From: Opitutus sp. GAS368
Lineage (GTDB): Bacteria; Verrucomicrobiota; Verrucomicrobiia; Opitutales; Opitutaceae
Direction of reading: 5' to 3'
Assembly: GCA_945871085.1 (NCBI GenBank)
Contig: CAMBVX010000015.1
Location: 1-41,034 of the forward strand
DNA: 41,034 nt
The notes below the pieces were generated by a model that was given only the letters and a program-made list of their open reading frames with translations, was not told the origin of the DNA and did not search any database. This document shows, in pieces, positions 33,701 to 41,034 of the stretch (positions are counted from its first letter, which is position 1; each line of letters starts with the position of its first letter). The position numbers and the translations under genes were made by a program.

Positions 33701-34352
33701 CTACTTCGCGGGTACGGCAAGCATGTCCACCATCGCGGTGCGCCCCGTTGAGCCCGAGATGCGTCATACTGCGGTGTAGCCCGGCCATCGTAAGCCGCAC
33801 CGACGACCGCATGTCGGCCCCTTTGGGCGCCTGACCCGAGATAAAAATCCGCCCTCCTGCCGGCATGATGGCCGCCCCGGATCGCGTCACTTCCACCACC
33901 GATCCCTTCGTCGCTGACACCGCGACTGCCTCGAAGGCCACCCGCGCGCCAGCTTGCGTGAGCGGCGTGCGCACCAGCGTGAACGCCACCGGCATCGCAG
34001 CGAACCGCCTCGCGACCGCAGCCTCGACCTCGGCGACGCTCCGATCATCCTCCACATAAGCGCACAGCCGCACCGCGCGCGTCAGATCGCTCCCGGATCT
34101 CGCGACCACCTCATCGAGCGCCGTCAGCGCCGCCTCCGCCTCGCTGCGGACGGCGCTCGCGGCGTGGCGAGCAAATACCTGTCCCGTAAACACCCACGTC
34201 CCATCCGCGACGCGCACCGCCGCCGCTGCTCCGGTGGGCGAGCGACTCGGAATTCGCTGAATCGCTCCGGCCACCACCCCGTGACTTGCCTCGCCCCACG
34301 AGCAAGTCAGCGACGCCCAGACGAAGACGATCAGGATAATTTTCTGCCTCAT
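33701..34352 (-). pseudogene. Two-domain RidA/YjgF-like protein, truncated in domain 2
   Basis: From the ATG at 34352 there is a signal peptide (MRQKIILIVFVWASLTCSWG) and a complete RidA/YjgF-like domain (about 30-145: ADGTWVFTGQVFARH, ALTALDEVVARSGSDLTRAVRLCAYVED, FTLVRTPLTQAGARVAFEAVAV). A second domain begins (AAIMPAGGRIFISGQAPKG, LTMAGLHRSMTHLGL) and then loses the pattern near position 33740. A neighbouring frame reads TAMVDMLAVPAK and stops at 33701, which resembles a normal RidA end, so a deletion or frameshift is likely. In the original frame the reading continues unconvincingly through the opposite-strand acetyltransferase gene. RidA proteins deaminate reactive enamines; these exported double-domain forms are uncharacterised. 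Confidence 0.6.
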
Positions 34353-34452
34353 GGTTGAGCGGGGATTCCGCAACAGGGTTCTCCCTCACGCAGCATGCTC
34401 AATCCTGAAATCACCTTGCCGAAACAGTCACCCTTCAGTTAGACGCGCGGGC

Positions 34453-35865
34453 GTGATTCCCACTGCCTCCCGCCCACCCCGCACCAGTTCTTGGCCGCTG
34501 CTGATACTCGTCGTCGCAGTAGTTTGGTCCGGCTGTACCTCGGTCACCCCATCAGCGCCAGCCGGTTGGCGCGCCGGCCTCGGCCGGGAAAAAATCACCC
34601 CGACCGACGCGCTCTGGATGACCGGCTACGCCTCCCGCGATCATCCCGCCGAAGGCACGTCGCAAGATCTCTGGGTCAAAGCTCTGGCCATTTCCGATCC
34701 GGCCGGAAACCGCGCCGTCTTGCTCACGCTGGATCTCTGCGGCGTCACGCGGGAAATCTCCGATCTCGTCGCCGCCGAAATCATGCGGCGTTATCGCCTG
34801 CCGCGCAGCGCGGTGATGACGAATGTCTCGCACACCCACTGCTCGCCATGGCTCGAAGGCAGCATCGCTGGCCTACGCATTTTTCCGCCAGAGGGCGTGA
34901 AAAAAGCCGCGCTGTATCGCGTCGAGCTGGAAAGAAAAATGATCGGGGCCGCCGCGAGCGCGCTCGATTCGTTGGCTCCCGCCACCCTCGCATGGGGCGA
35001 AGACGAAGCGACCTTCGGCATCAATCGCCGCGAGAACGCCGAGAAGGATGTCCCGGCGCGGCGCGCCGCCGGCACACTCAAAGGCCCCTCCGATCCGCGC
35101 GTGCCCGTGCTCGCCATCCACGATGCCGCCACCGGCGTCCTGCGCGGCCTGCTCCTCTCCTACGCGTGCCACAATACCACGCTCTCGATCTATCAATGGC
35201 ACGGTGACTACGCCGGTTCCGCCCAAGCCGAACTCGAACGACGACATTCCGGTGCCACCGTGATGTTCACGAGCGGATGCGGCGCTGACATCAACCCCAA
35301 CCCCCGCGGCACGGTCGCATTGGCCGAACAACACGGCCGTGCGCTCGCCGACGCCGCCGATCGTGCCCTCGCCCGTCCCTTGAATCGCATCGAGGGTCGC
35401 TTTGCCTCCGCGCTGGAAGACATCACCCTCAGTTTCACTCGCCAGCCCACCTCCGCCGAGCTCCGTGAGGCGATGGAAAAGGAGCAACCCAGCAAAGCCA
35501 TGCATCAGGCCTGGTCCGCCTCATTGACGGAACAGCTCCGCACGAAAGGCGATGCGATCCTCAGCTATGCGTATCCGATCCAAGTGTGGAAACTCGGCGC
35601 GCTTTCGTGGGCCGCGCTCGGCGGAGAAGTCGTCGTGGATTACGGTCTGCGGCTCCGTTCGGAGCACCCAGGGAACCTGTGGGTCTTCGGTTACTCGACG
35701 GATGTGATGGCCTACATTCCCAACGAACGTGTGCTCCGTGAGGGTCGCTACGAGGGAGCCACATCGATGGTCCCTTACGCCAAACCAAGCCCATGGAACG
35801 TCGGTCTCGAAGAAAAAATTACCGCTAAGACCCATGAACTTCTTAGGCAGACCGGCGCGAAATAA
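34453..35865 (+). CDS. Neutral ceramidase-like lipoprotein
   Basis: About 470 residues resembling the N-terminal domain of neutral/alkaline non-lysosomal ceramidases, zinc enzymes that hydrolyse the ceramide amide bond. An N-terminal helix ending VVWSGC fits a lipoprotein signal with lipidated Cys. Then follow GLGREKITPTDALWMTGYASR, LTLDLCGVTREISDLVA, NVSHTHCSPW (zinc-binding His pair), LLSYACHNTTL, HGDYAGSAQAELE and FTSGCGADINPNPRG. Only this N-terminal region is conserved in many Verrucomicrobia and planctomycete proteins, whose substrates are unknown. The start is uncertain: I prefer the GTG at 34453, right before the lipoprotein signal, to the ATG at 34351, which overlaps the divergent RidA-like gene. 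Confidence 0.85.
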   Translation: MIPTASRPPRTSSWPLLILVVAVVWSGCTSVTPSAPAGWRAGLGREKITPTDALWMTGYASRDHPAEGTSQDLWVKALAISDPAGNRAVLLTLDLCGVTREISDLVAAEIMRRYRLPRSAVMTNVSHTHCSPWLEGSIAGLRIFPPEGVKKAALYRVELERKMIGAAASALDSLAPATLAWGEDEATFGINRRENAEKDVPARRAAGTLKGPSDPRVPVLAIHDAATGVLRGLLLSYACHNTTLSIYQWHGDYAGSAQAELERRHSGATVMFTSGCGADINPNPRGTVALAEQHGRALADAADRALARPLNRIEGRFASALEDITLSFTRQPTSAELREAMEKEQPSKAMHQAWSASLTEQLRTKGDAILSYAYPIQVWKLGALSWAALGGEVVVDYGLRLRSEHPGNLWVFGYSTDVMAYIPNERVLREGRYEGATSMVPYAKPSPWNVGLEEKITAKTHELLRQTGAK

Positions 35866-35947
35866 TCGTGACTGCATTCTCGGTGACGATGAACGCCCGC
35901 ATCCGCGATTGACGTCCGACGCTACATTCGCACCGTCAGGAAAAATC

Positions 35948-36038
35948 GGAGGAGTGGCTGAGTTGGTTTAAGGCACCTGACTTGAAATCAGACGTGGGGG
36001 CAACCTCACCGGGGGTTCGAATCCCTCCTCCTCCGCCA
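35948..36038 (+). tRNA. tRNA-Ser (anticodon TGA)
   Basis: A class II tRNA with encoded CCA. The acceptor stem pairs GGAGGAG (35948-35954) with CTCCTCC (36028-36034), discriminator G, then CCA (36036-36038). The anticodon loop CTTGAAA gives anticodon TGA at 35983-35985, reading UCA serine codons. A long variable arm (about 35991-36010) and a TTCGAAT T-loop (36016-36022) complete it. The anticodon stem has one imperfect outer pair. It stands alone between the ceramidase-like gene and the recombinase region, a typical edge for integrated DNA, although I see no duplicated tRNA 3' end in the window. Confidence 0.96.
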
Positions 36039-36234
36039 TTTTTCCGACATCAAGAACCTCTTGATACGGGATTAATTTTTTGCAGACACCTGCACGAGAG
36101 CGAGAAGCAAAAGAGGCGATTTAACGCTTCGGAAATAAGTTCTCGTTCTGAGGGTCCGGCGAAATGCCAAAACGCCGCTGAAAAGTGGTCCGTTCAGGGT
36201 GCCGTTAAATTTCGGTGCGTGAGTTTTCCGCCGA

Positions 36235-36256
36235 ATCTGCGATAATGTCCGCAGAT
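36235..36256 (+). promoter_or_regulatory. Dyad over a -10-like box upstream of the recombinase
   Basis: ATCTGCG (36235-36241) and CGCAGAT (36250-36256) form a perfect 7-bp inverted repeat around ATAATGTC. The centre overlaps GATAAT (36241-36246), a good -10 hexamer, while the -35 region is weak. A repressor bound here would block the recombinase promoter about 65-80 bp before its ATG. It may instead be part of a recombination site. Both readings are inference. Confidence 0.45.
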
Positions 36257-36320
36257 CAGAAACACTCGGGGTAGAGGCCTTGTTGGGACTCCCCCGGTCA
36301 ACCTTAACCAAGGATTTTTC

Positions 36321-38432
36321 ATGCCTACGATCCCATCGAATTCTTCGCGGACCCGTGCCTGCACGGTGCCCGTCGCCATCTACTCCCGCGTCTCCACCGC
36401 CAATCAGGTCGGAGGGCGCTTCGATTCCTGTGAAAGCCAAGCCGCCGTCTGTCGCGATTACATCGCGAAACACGCCAGCGACGGCTGGTTCGAAGTCGCC
36501 TGCTTCTCCGACCCGGCCTACTCGGGCGGTTCGATGAACCGGCCCGGCGTCCGCGCGCTCATGCGGCAAATCGAGGCCGGCGAAATCAAGATCGTCCTGA
36601 TCTTCAAACTCGAACGCGTGCTGCGCAGCACCGACGAATGGGGGCCGTTCCGCTCGTTTCTCCAGCAGCACGGTTGCAGGCTGGTGAGCCCAACGGAAGA
36701 CCTCTCCGACGAAACCCCGTCTGGTCGTTTGAAAAACAACCTCATGATGAGTGTGGCGGAATACGAGCGGCTGAACACCGCCGAAAAAATCCGCATCAAG
36801 CTCAACGAACAAGCGAAGCGCGGTTTCTGGACCGGCGGGCAAGTGCCCTTCGGCTACCTCTACGATGAAACCCTCCAAGGGCTCAGTCCGCACCCGACCG
36901 AAGCCGCCACCCTGCGCCGCATCTTCGAAATGGCCGCGAGTCTCACCTCGCTCACCGAGATCGCGAACACCCTCAACGCCGACGGCCTCCGCACCCGCGC
37001 ACGCATCTTCAACCGCCGTAGCGGTGCCAAACAGAACGTCGGCGAAAAGCGTTTCCGCTCCGACATCGTGCGTCGCCTGATCACCCGTCCGCTCTACGCC
37101 GGCCGCGTCCGCATGAACGGAAAGGAGTTTCCCGGCCAGCACGCGGCACTGGTGTCCGACGACCTGTGGGAGCGCGCGAACGCCGCGATCCGGCCGGCCG
37201 CACTGCCGACGGCGCGCCGGTTTTGCAACCGGGACAAGCATTTCCATTTGCTGAAGGCCGTCGCGTTCTGCGGCTGCTGTAACCGGGCCATGATTCCCAA
37301 TGCCAGCGGCAAACTCGACCCCGACGGCAAACCCTACCGCTACTACACCTGCGGCTACGCCCACAAGGAACGCAGCGACGCGAAGTGCCCGGTGCGCCAC
37401 GTCTCCGCGACCGCGCTTGAAACGGCAGTGGTCGGTTTTCTGGGAGCGTGCAGCCAACATCCCGATGCGCTCGCGGCCACGACCGCCCACGCGAGAACGT
37501 TGCGCCAGACGGATCGCGCGCCGCTGCGCGCGCGACTTACTTCCATCGAAGGCGAACTCGCCAGCATCGCCGGGCAACTCCGCAATTGCGCTCGCGCGCT
37601 CATCCTCGGGCAGGCCACCGCGCTCGACGACGTGTTGCGCGAGCAAGCCGAGGCGCTGAACGCGGACAAGCAGCGTCTCCTGGTCGAACGCGAACAGGTT
37701 CGCATCGAACTCGCCGCGTGCGAGGACGGCGATGTAGCGACCGCGCGCGTCAGCCAAGCCCTGCAGAAATTCAGCGCACTGCTGCCGAATCTCTCGCCCA
37801 ACGAGCAGCGCGATCTCGTGATGCTCTTCCTTGATCGGGTCGAAGTGCGCCCGTCCACGCACCCCTCCGGCAAACTCGCTGCCGGTGTCCGGCTCCTCGA
37901 ATTGCGCCTCAAGCTTCGCGTCCACCGTTTGATCGAAGGCATGGCGGAGCGACTGGTCATCGAGGAACGTGTGCAACGTGCGGACTCCGCCGCGCCCACC
38001 CGGCCGCTGGTGCTGACTGTCGACGTGTCACTCGCACCTTCATCCGGCACCGCAAAGCCGGTGACGCTCCTCGCCCCCTTTCCCTGCGAGTTGGGCATCA
38101 CCCGTCGCGCCACCGCGCAGAAACCGGCATCACCGCCGATGCACCATCCGATTCACCGCGCCCGTGCGTGGCGTCGTCGGTTGGACTCCGAGCGCGGGCT
38201 CAACCAACTCAAGCTCGCGGCCGAGGAAGGACTGTCGCCCGGCTCGATCACTCACCACCTGAAACTCCTCTTACTCGCCGACGACATACAGGCTAAGCTT
38301 CTGGATTTGACGAAGGCCGAGGATGTGCGGCGCTACAGTCTCAACCAAATGAAGGCACTCGCAGAGCTACCGCACGACGAGCAGCGGAAGCGGTTGGTCG
38401 AGATCGAGCGTCGGCAATCGACCGACGCGTAA
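36321..38432 (+). CDS. Large serine recombinase with C-terminal HTH extension
   Basis: A 703-residue large serine recombinase, which integrates or excises DNA through a phosphoserine intermediate. The resolvase domain (about 15-165) opens with VAIYSRVSTANQVGG, nucleophile probably Ser25, followed by YSGGSMNRPG and IFKLERVLRS. The Recombinase domain (about 190-300) has GFWTGGQVPFGYLYD and RRLITRPLYAGRV. A zinc ribbon (Cys317, Cys320 and later Cys pairs in YYTCGYAHKERSDAKCPVRH) and a coiled coil (about 395-475) follow. The last about 80 residues are unusual: LDSERGLNQLKLAAEEGLSPGSITHHLKL in two parts resembles a ParB/KorB-type HTH. A Shine-Dalgarno AAGGA lies 9 bp before the ATG. It is convergent with the phosphoesterase gene, 16 bp away. 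Confidence 0.92.
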   Translation: MPTIPSNSSRTRACTVPVAIYSRVSTANQVGGRFDSCESQAAVCRDYIAKHASDGWFEVACFSDPAYSGGSMNRPGVRALMRQIEAGEIKIVLIFKLERVLRSTDEWGPFRSFLQQHGCRLVSPTEDLSDETPSGRLKNNLMMSVAEYERLNTAEKIRIKLNEQAKRGFWTGGQVPFGYLYDETLQGLSPHPTEAATLRRIFEMAASLTSLTEIANTLNADGLRTRARIFNRRSGAKQNVGEKRFRSDIVRRLITRPLYAGRVRMNGKEFPGQHAALVSDDLWERANAAIRPAALPTARRFCNRDKHFHLLKAVAFCGCCNRAMIPNASGKLDPDGKPYRYYTCGYAHKERSDAKCPVRHVSATALETAVVGFLGACSQHPDALAATTAHARTLRQTDRAPLRARLTSIEGELASIAGQLRNCARALILGQATALDDVLREQAEALNADKQRLLVEREQVRIELAACEDGDVATARVSQALQKFSALLPNLSPNEQRDLVMLFLDRVEVRPSTHPSGKLAAGVRLLELRLKLRVHRLIEGMAERLVIEERVQRADSAAPTRPLVLTVDVSLAPSSGTAKPVTLLAPFPCELGITRRATAQKPASPPMHHPIHRARAWRRRLDSERGLNQLKLAAEEGLSPGSITHHLKLLLLADDIQAKLLDLTKAEDVRRYSLNQMKALAELPHDEQRKRLVEIERRQSTDA

Positions 38433-38448
38433 CGCCCCAAACGGTCAC

Positions 38449-39138
38449 TCAGCATCGGCCCCAGCGCATTGGGCCGATTTCCCGATCAAAGCCGCGGAAC
38501 GTCGCTTCCTTTGCGTCGGTGTCGATGACGATATGGTTGGGGATTGCGGCACTGCGATCCACACCGGGGTTAAAGCACCACGCACCACCCAAGCGGGCGT
38601 GCCATCGGCGGGGGTCGTGAATGTGCCCAGAAAGCACCAAGCTGCCGAGCCGGAGTTTTCCGACTGTCGCGGCGACATCGGGATCGCCCACCTCCCGTCC
38701 CAAGTCCGAAGAGATCGGGGTCGCCAGCGGCGGCGCGTGGACCAACAACACGGCCGGCTCTTCGCCCTCGACAATGGGTGTGTGCGCCCACGGGCAGCAC
38801 ACGAAACGATAGCCGTCGCGAAGCACGGACGTGCCGTCGACCAGCACGGACTCACGCCCGGCCTTTCGCAGCCAACCGCCGTCGGCGTCGTTGTCCACCA
38901 CCCGTTCATCGCTGGGCCACCAATCGTGGTTGCCGGTGTAGGCGTAAAGCTGGCCGGGAAATTCTTTCAGCCAGTCCCGCACCCACCGCGCCTGCGTGCG
39001 CACACCGATTCTGCTGCCAAGAAACATCTCCAGCATATCGCCGGTGAGGCAGCACGCATCGTAGTTCGTCGCTTGCTCCGCGAGCCAATGAAACCACGGC
39101 TCGCGAAAATGAAAATCGGTGACGTGGAGGAGGCGCAT
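38449..39138 (-). CDS. Calcineurin-like metallophosphoesterase
   Basis: A 229-residue cytoplasmic phosphoesterase. The five metal-binding blocks of the family are all present: LHVTDFHF (D-x-H), CLTGDMLE (GD), YTGNHDWW (GNHD), VLLVHAPP (H), and VLSGHIHDP (GHxH). The protein is small, with few insertions, like family members that act on cyclic nucleotides, phosphodiesters or nucleic acid ends; the substrate cannot be told. Its ATG is 10 bp from the stop of the 84-codon gene, and that gene is preceded by hipA, so all four minus-strand genes look like one operon. Convergent with the serine recombinase. Confidence 0.9.
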   Translation of the reverse strand: MRLLHVTDFHFREPWFHWLAEQATNYDACCLTGDMLEMFLGSRIGVRTQARWVRDWLKEFPGQLYAYTGNHDWWPSDERVVDNDADGGWLRKAGRESVLVDGTSVLRDGYRFVCCPWAHTPIVEGEEPAVLLVHAPPLATPISSDLGREVGDPDVAATVGKLRLGSLVLSGHIHDPRRWHARLGGAWCFNPGVDRSAAIPNHIVIDTDAKEATFRGFDREIGPMRWGRC

Positions 39139-39148
39139 GGCGTCGCAA

Positions 39149-39403
39149 CTAGGTCTGAGACTTCACGGGTGAATCACTCGGACCGGTTTCGCCGTCCCTC
39201 GGCAGAGCGGATGCGTCCTCGTAAGCGATGATGAGTTTGCCCGCCGGAATTCCGTAGCATGAAAGCATGATCTTTTTCGCTTTCTTCGCTTCGGCCTCGG
39301 AACCGTAGTAGCCATCGACGGGTTCCTCCGCGGCGGGATGACCGGGAGGAAAGGTGCCGTTCTTGATGAACCAGCGGCGGAGAAAATGAGCGGGGGCGAC
39401 CAT
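39149..39403 (-). CDS. 84-residue protein of unknown function in the hipBA cluster
   Basis: The ATG at 39403 gives an 84-residue protein (MVAPAHFLRRWFIKNGTFPP...) that I do not recognise. It is rich in charged residues, has a helix EAEAKKAKKIML around residues 36-47 and a strand GKLIIAYED near 55-63, and ends in a polar, probably disordered tail. No signal peptide or membrane segment. A longer frame from a TTG at 39577 lies antisense-free but inside hipA and is unlikely. It starts 34 bp after hipA and ends 10 bp before the phosphoesterase gene. Codon usage matches the neighbours, which supports it being real. Confidence 0.6.
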   Translation of the reverse strand: MVAPAHFLRRWFIKNGTFPPGHPAAEEPVDGYYGSEAEAKKAKKIMLSCYGIPAGKLIIAYEDASALPRDGETGPSDSPVKSQT

Positions 39404-39437
39404 GAAATTTTTTAGAATTGGGTCGAGATCAGCCCCC

Positions 39438-40757
39438 TCAGCCCGGCGAAATCCCGCGCGACTGGCGGGGGCCGCGCGACTCGGCCGGGCGGATTGCCAC
39501 GGAGGGAGCGGTCGCGATGACATTTCGCGACACGAGGGATTCGCATTGGGCGGCGAGCACGCCGCTGACGCGCTCAATCTCCTCTGCCGGCACTGCGGCC
39601 TCAGCCGCGAAATGCGGCCAACGCTGCACGGCGGCCGCGACCTGGTCCGTGATCAACTGGATGGCCTTTGGATCCGCTCCCGTGTCCCGCGCCACCGCAG
39701 AAACCTGCGCCACGGTCGGCGCGCGCCATTCCCCGCCGATCCCCATGCCCCGCATCGACTGCACGCTAGGCGACACGAACACCAAATCGAACGCGGGCGA
39801 AAACGCCCACTCGCCCCGCCGGTAAACGAAGGCGTGGTTCTTCCCGTGGTCGTCGCGATTGCTGGCCACGACATTGAAGATCATGCGCCGAACGCCCTCC
39901 AGCACCTGAGTCATGTCGCGTGTCAGGGCCTTCGCGACGAGCAGGAGATCGCGATAGTCGCATTTGTCGGGGTCCTTATGGGCGACGCCGGCGAAGGAGT
40001 GCACATGGATGCGCTCGCCGCCGTCGCGGTCGAACCGCCTTACCCCGAAATGCCGGCACACGTTGCCCGCCTGATCGGGCACGGAAAACAGCCGCGTTTC
40101 CGGCATCGCGATGCCCGCCGCACGGGCCATCGCTGCGTAAGCATGCTCCATCGGCCCGATCGTATTGTGCGCGCTCAGGTCAAATTTCACGAGCCACGGC
40201 GTATACCCGGCCGGATATTCACCGCCGCCGTAGAGCACCTCGTCGGGCACGCGATCATTTACCGCGACCACGACTTTCGGATAAGCGCCACCGGCGGTGC
40301 CAGCGGATTCGACCAGATGGGCGAGCACCTTGCCGGCCGATCCGGCTACCACCGCGCGGGCTTCGCGCTCCAGCACGACAAGTTTGGTCTGCTGGAGTTT
40401 CGGTGGCAAACCGGGCTCCGGCCAAGCCGGCGCATACGTCAACGCGCCCATCCCGCGCTGGCCAACATACGCGAGCCGCATCAAGGGCGTGACCTTGTTC
40501 GGCTTGATGCCTTTTTCCGCAAAACGCATCTCCATGAGCTTCGCTCCCCACGAGTCCGGGAGCGAATCGTGAAACAGCCCCGGCAGGCCGTCGAAACTCT
40601 TGGCGTGGTAATACTGCACCCCCGGCTTTCGCGGCAAATGCAACGGCGACAGGTCATGCCCCTGTGCGAGCCACGCGGAGTCGTATTCGAAGAAAATTCG
40701 GCCACTGCCTTCGACCAAGCGACCGACCGGCTGTCCTTGATAGGCGACGTTAAGCAT
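39438..40757 (-). CDS. hipA: HipA-family serine/threonine kinase toxin
   Basis: A 439-residue HipA-type kinase. In characterised cases HipA phosphorylates glutamyl-tRNA synthetase or other targets and stops growth until countered by HipB. The N-terminal couple domain (about 1-100) contains LPRKPGVQYYHAKSFDGLPGLFHDSLPDSW in two parts, with the typical FDGLPG-x-F-x-DSLPD motif. The kinase core has the ATP-binding VKFDLSAHN region, HVHSFAGVAHKDP, the catalytic NRDDHGKNHAF (residues 300-310) and the metal-binding FDLVF Asp. I chose the ATG at 40757: it has a strong GGAGGG ribosome-binding site 7 bp upstream and overlaps the hipB stop by 8 bp, implying translational coupling. The frame is intact, so the kinase is probably functional. 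Confidence 0.93.
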   Translation of the reverse strand: MLNVAYQGQPVGRLVEGSGRIFFEYDSAWLAQGHDLSPLHLPRKPGVQYYHAKSFDGLPGLFHDSLPDSWGAKLMEMRFAEKGIKPNKVTPLMRLAYVGQRGMGALTYAPAWPEPGLPPKLQQTKLVVLEREARAVVAGSAGKVLAHLVESAGTAGGAYPKVVVAVNDRVPDEVLYGGGEYPAGYTPWLVKFDLSAHNTIGPMEHAYAAMARAAGIAMPETRLFSVPDQAGNVCRHFGVRRFDRDGGERIHVHSFAGVAHKDPDKCDYRDLLLVAKALTRDMTQVLEGVRRMIFNVVASNRDDHGKNHAFVYRRGEWAFSPAFDLVFVSPSVQSMRGMGIGGEWRAPTVAQVSAVARDTGADPKAIQLITDQVAAAVQRWPHFAAEAAVPAEEIERVSGVLAAQCESLVSRNVIATAPSVAIRPAESRGPRQSRGISPG

Positions 40758-41034
40758 GTGGGACCCTCCGTCCACGCTGCCGCTTGTGCACAAGTAGTTC
40801 ATCAAGGGAACGCGGCGCGTCGGGGAGCGCGCACACTTGGTCGATGTCCCGCAAGTGATCCAAGACGGAGAGCACGCGCAACAAACGGATCAACGCGATC
40901 CGGCCAGTTTGCTCGAACAGACGGTAGGTCGACGGTCTCAGCCCGGCCCGGCGCGCGAGTTCATCCTGCGACCAGCCCAATTGCAGCCGCGTCGTTCGCA
41001 CTCTGGCAGCCAGTTCCAAGGCTACCTCTATCTC
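40750..41034 (-). CDS. hipB: HipB-like XRE-family antitoxin (5' end may be cut by the window)
   Basis: A Cro/C1-type helix-turn-helix protein, about 90 residues visible. RTTRLQLGWSQDELARRAGL then RPSTYRLFEQTGRIALIRLLRVLSVLD forms the HTH and dimer helix; a C-terminal KRQRGRRVPHA tail follows. HipB proteins bind and neutralise HipA and repress the hip promoter. A TTG at 41019 could be the start, but the frame stays open to the window edge, so the true start may lie outside. Its last 8 bp overlap the hipA start, the usual hipBA arrangement. Operator sites, if any, lie beyond the window. Confidence 0.85.
   Translation of the reverse strand, partial: EIEVALELAARVRTTRLQLGWSQDELARRAGLRPSTYRLFEQTGRIALIRLLRVLSVLDHLRDIDQVCALPDAPRSLDELLVHKRQRGRRVPHA

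Noticed and set aside
35909-35926. TTGACG as the -35 box of the tRNA-Ser gene
   Set aside because: No acceptable -10 sequence lies 16-18 bp downstream; the only AT-rich hexamer is 8 bp away.
36016-36038. tRNA-Ser 3' end as an attachment site for the serine recombinase element
   Set aside because: I found no second copy of the tRNA 3' end in the window, and large serine recombinases seldom use tRNA genes. A copy right of the window cannot be excluded.
36072-37976. 634-codon minus-strand open frame across the recombinase gene
   Set aside because: Antisense to a gene with clear catalytic motifs. Its sequence has no domain and codon composition typical of a shadow frame.

Overview
The window is GC-rich chromosomal DNA that most resembles a Verrucomicrobiota genome of the Opitutaceae type. 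This is inferred from gene content: a TonB-dependent receptor, a sulfatase, a ceramidase-like lipoprotein, a Tat-exported DegT aminotransferase, DUF5069 and DUF2851 proteins, an S55-like peptidase, and short low-complexity inserts inside otherwise normal genes. No rRNA or species marker is present, so the assignment is indirect. No CRISPR array, replication origin or insertion sequence was recognised.

Layout. Positions 1-3180 are mobile-element territory: about 1.4 kb without an intact gene but with the C-terminal relic of one tyrosine recombinase, then an excisionase-like HTH gene convergent with and overlapping an intact tyrosine integrase. Positions 3189-6248 (minus strand) carry a TonB/TolA-like envelope protein, a Maf pyrophosphatase and a TolC-type outer-membrane protein. 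Positions 6369-14021 (plus strand) carry nadE, hemL, an S55-like secreted protein and a large secreted propeller-like protein. Between 14161 and 14700 lies the scar of what appears to be a type I restriction locus (broken RhuM-family gene, then fused N- and C-terminal scraps of HsdR). Positions 14714-19260 are housekeeping: xerC-like recombinase and mazG (minus), then trpC, a DUF5069 gene, rsmA and a small secreted protein (plus). Positions 19382-23097 hold an acetyltransferase, an exported oligopeptidase B and an isoaspartyl peptidase/asparaginase, a peptide-degradation group.

After a 1-kb gap with a 9+9 bp palindrome and a doubtful basic ORF, 24084-28106 holds a TonB-dependent receptor closely followed by a secreted protein of unknown function. 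Positions 28371-35865 hold DUF2851, a sulfatase, a Tat-signal aminotransferase, a two-domain acetyltransferase, a broken two-domain RidA-like gene and a ceramidase-like lipoprotein. A tRNA-Ser(TGA) lies at 35948-36038. From 36321 a second accessory region begins: a large serine recombinase with an unusual C-terminal HTH tail, convergent with a minus-strand cluster hipB-hipA-84-aa ORF-metallophosphoesterase that runs to the right edge.

The two points most worth following are (i) short repeats that occupy the whole mazG/trpC divergent promoter region and also appear translated in frame within NadE, the S55-like protein and its neighbour, and (ii) the compact hipBA-orf84-phosphoesterase cluster beside the serine recombinase. 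All functional names come from reading motifs by eye; no database search was run.
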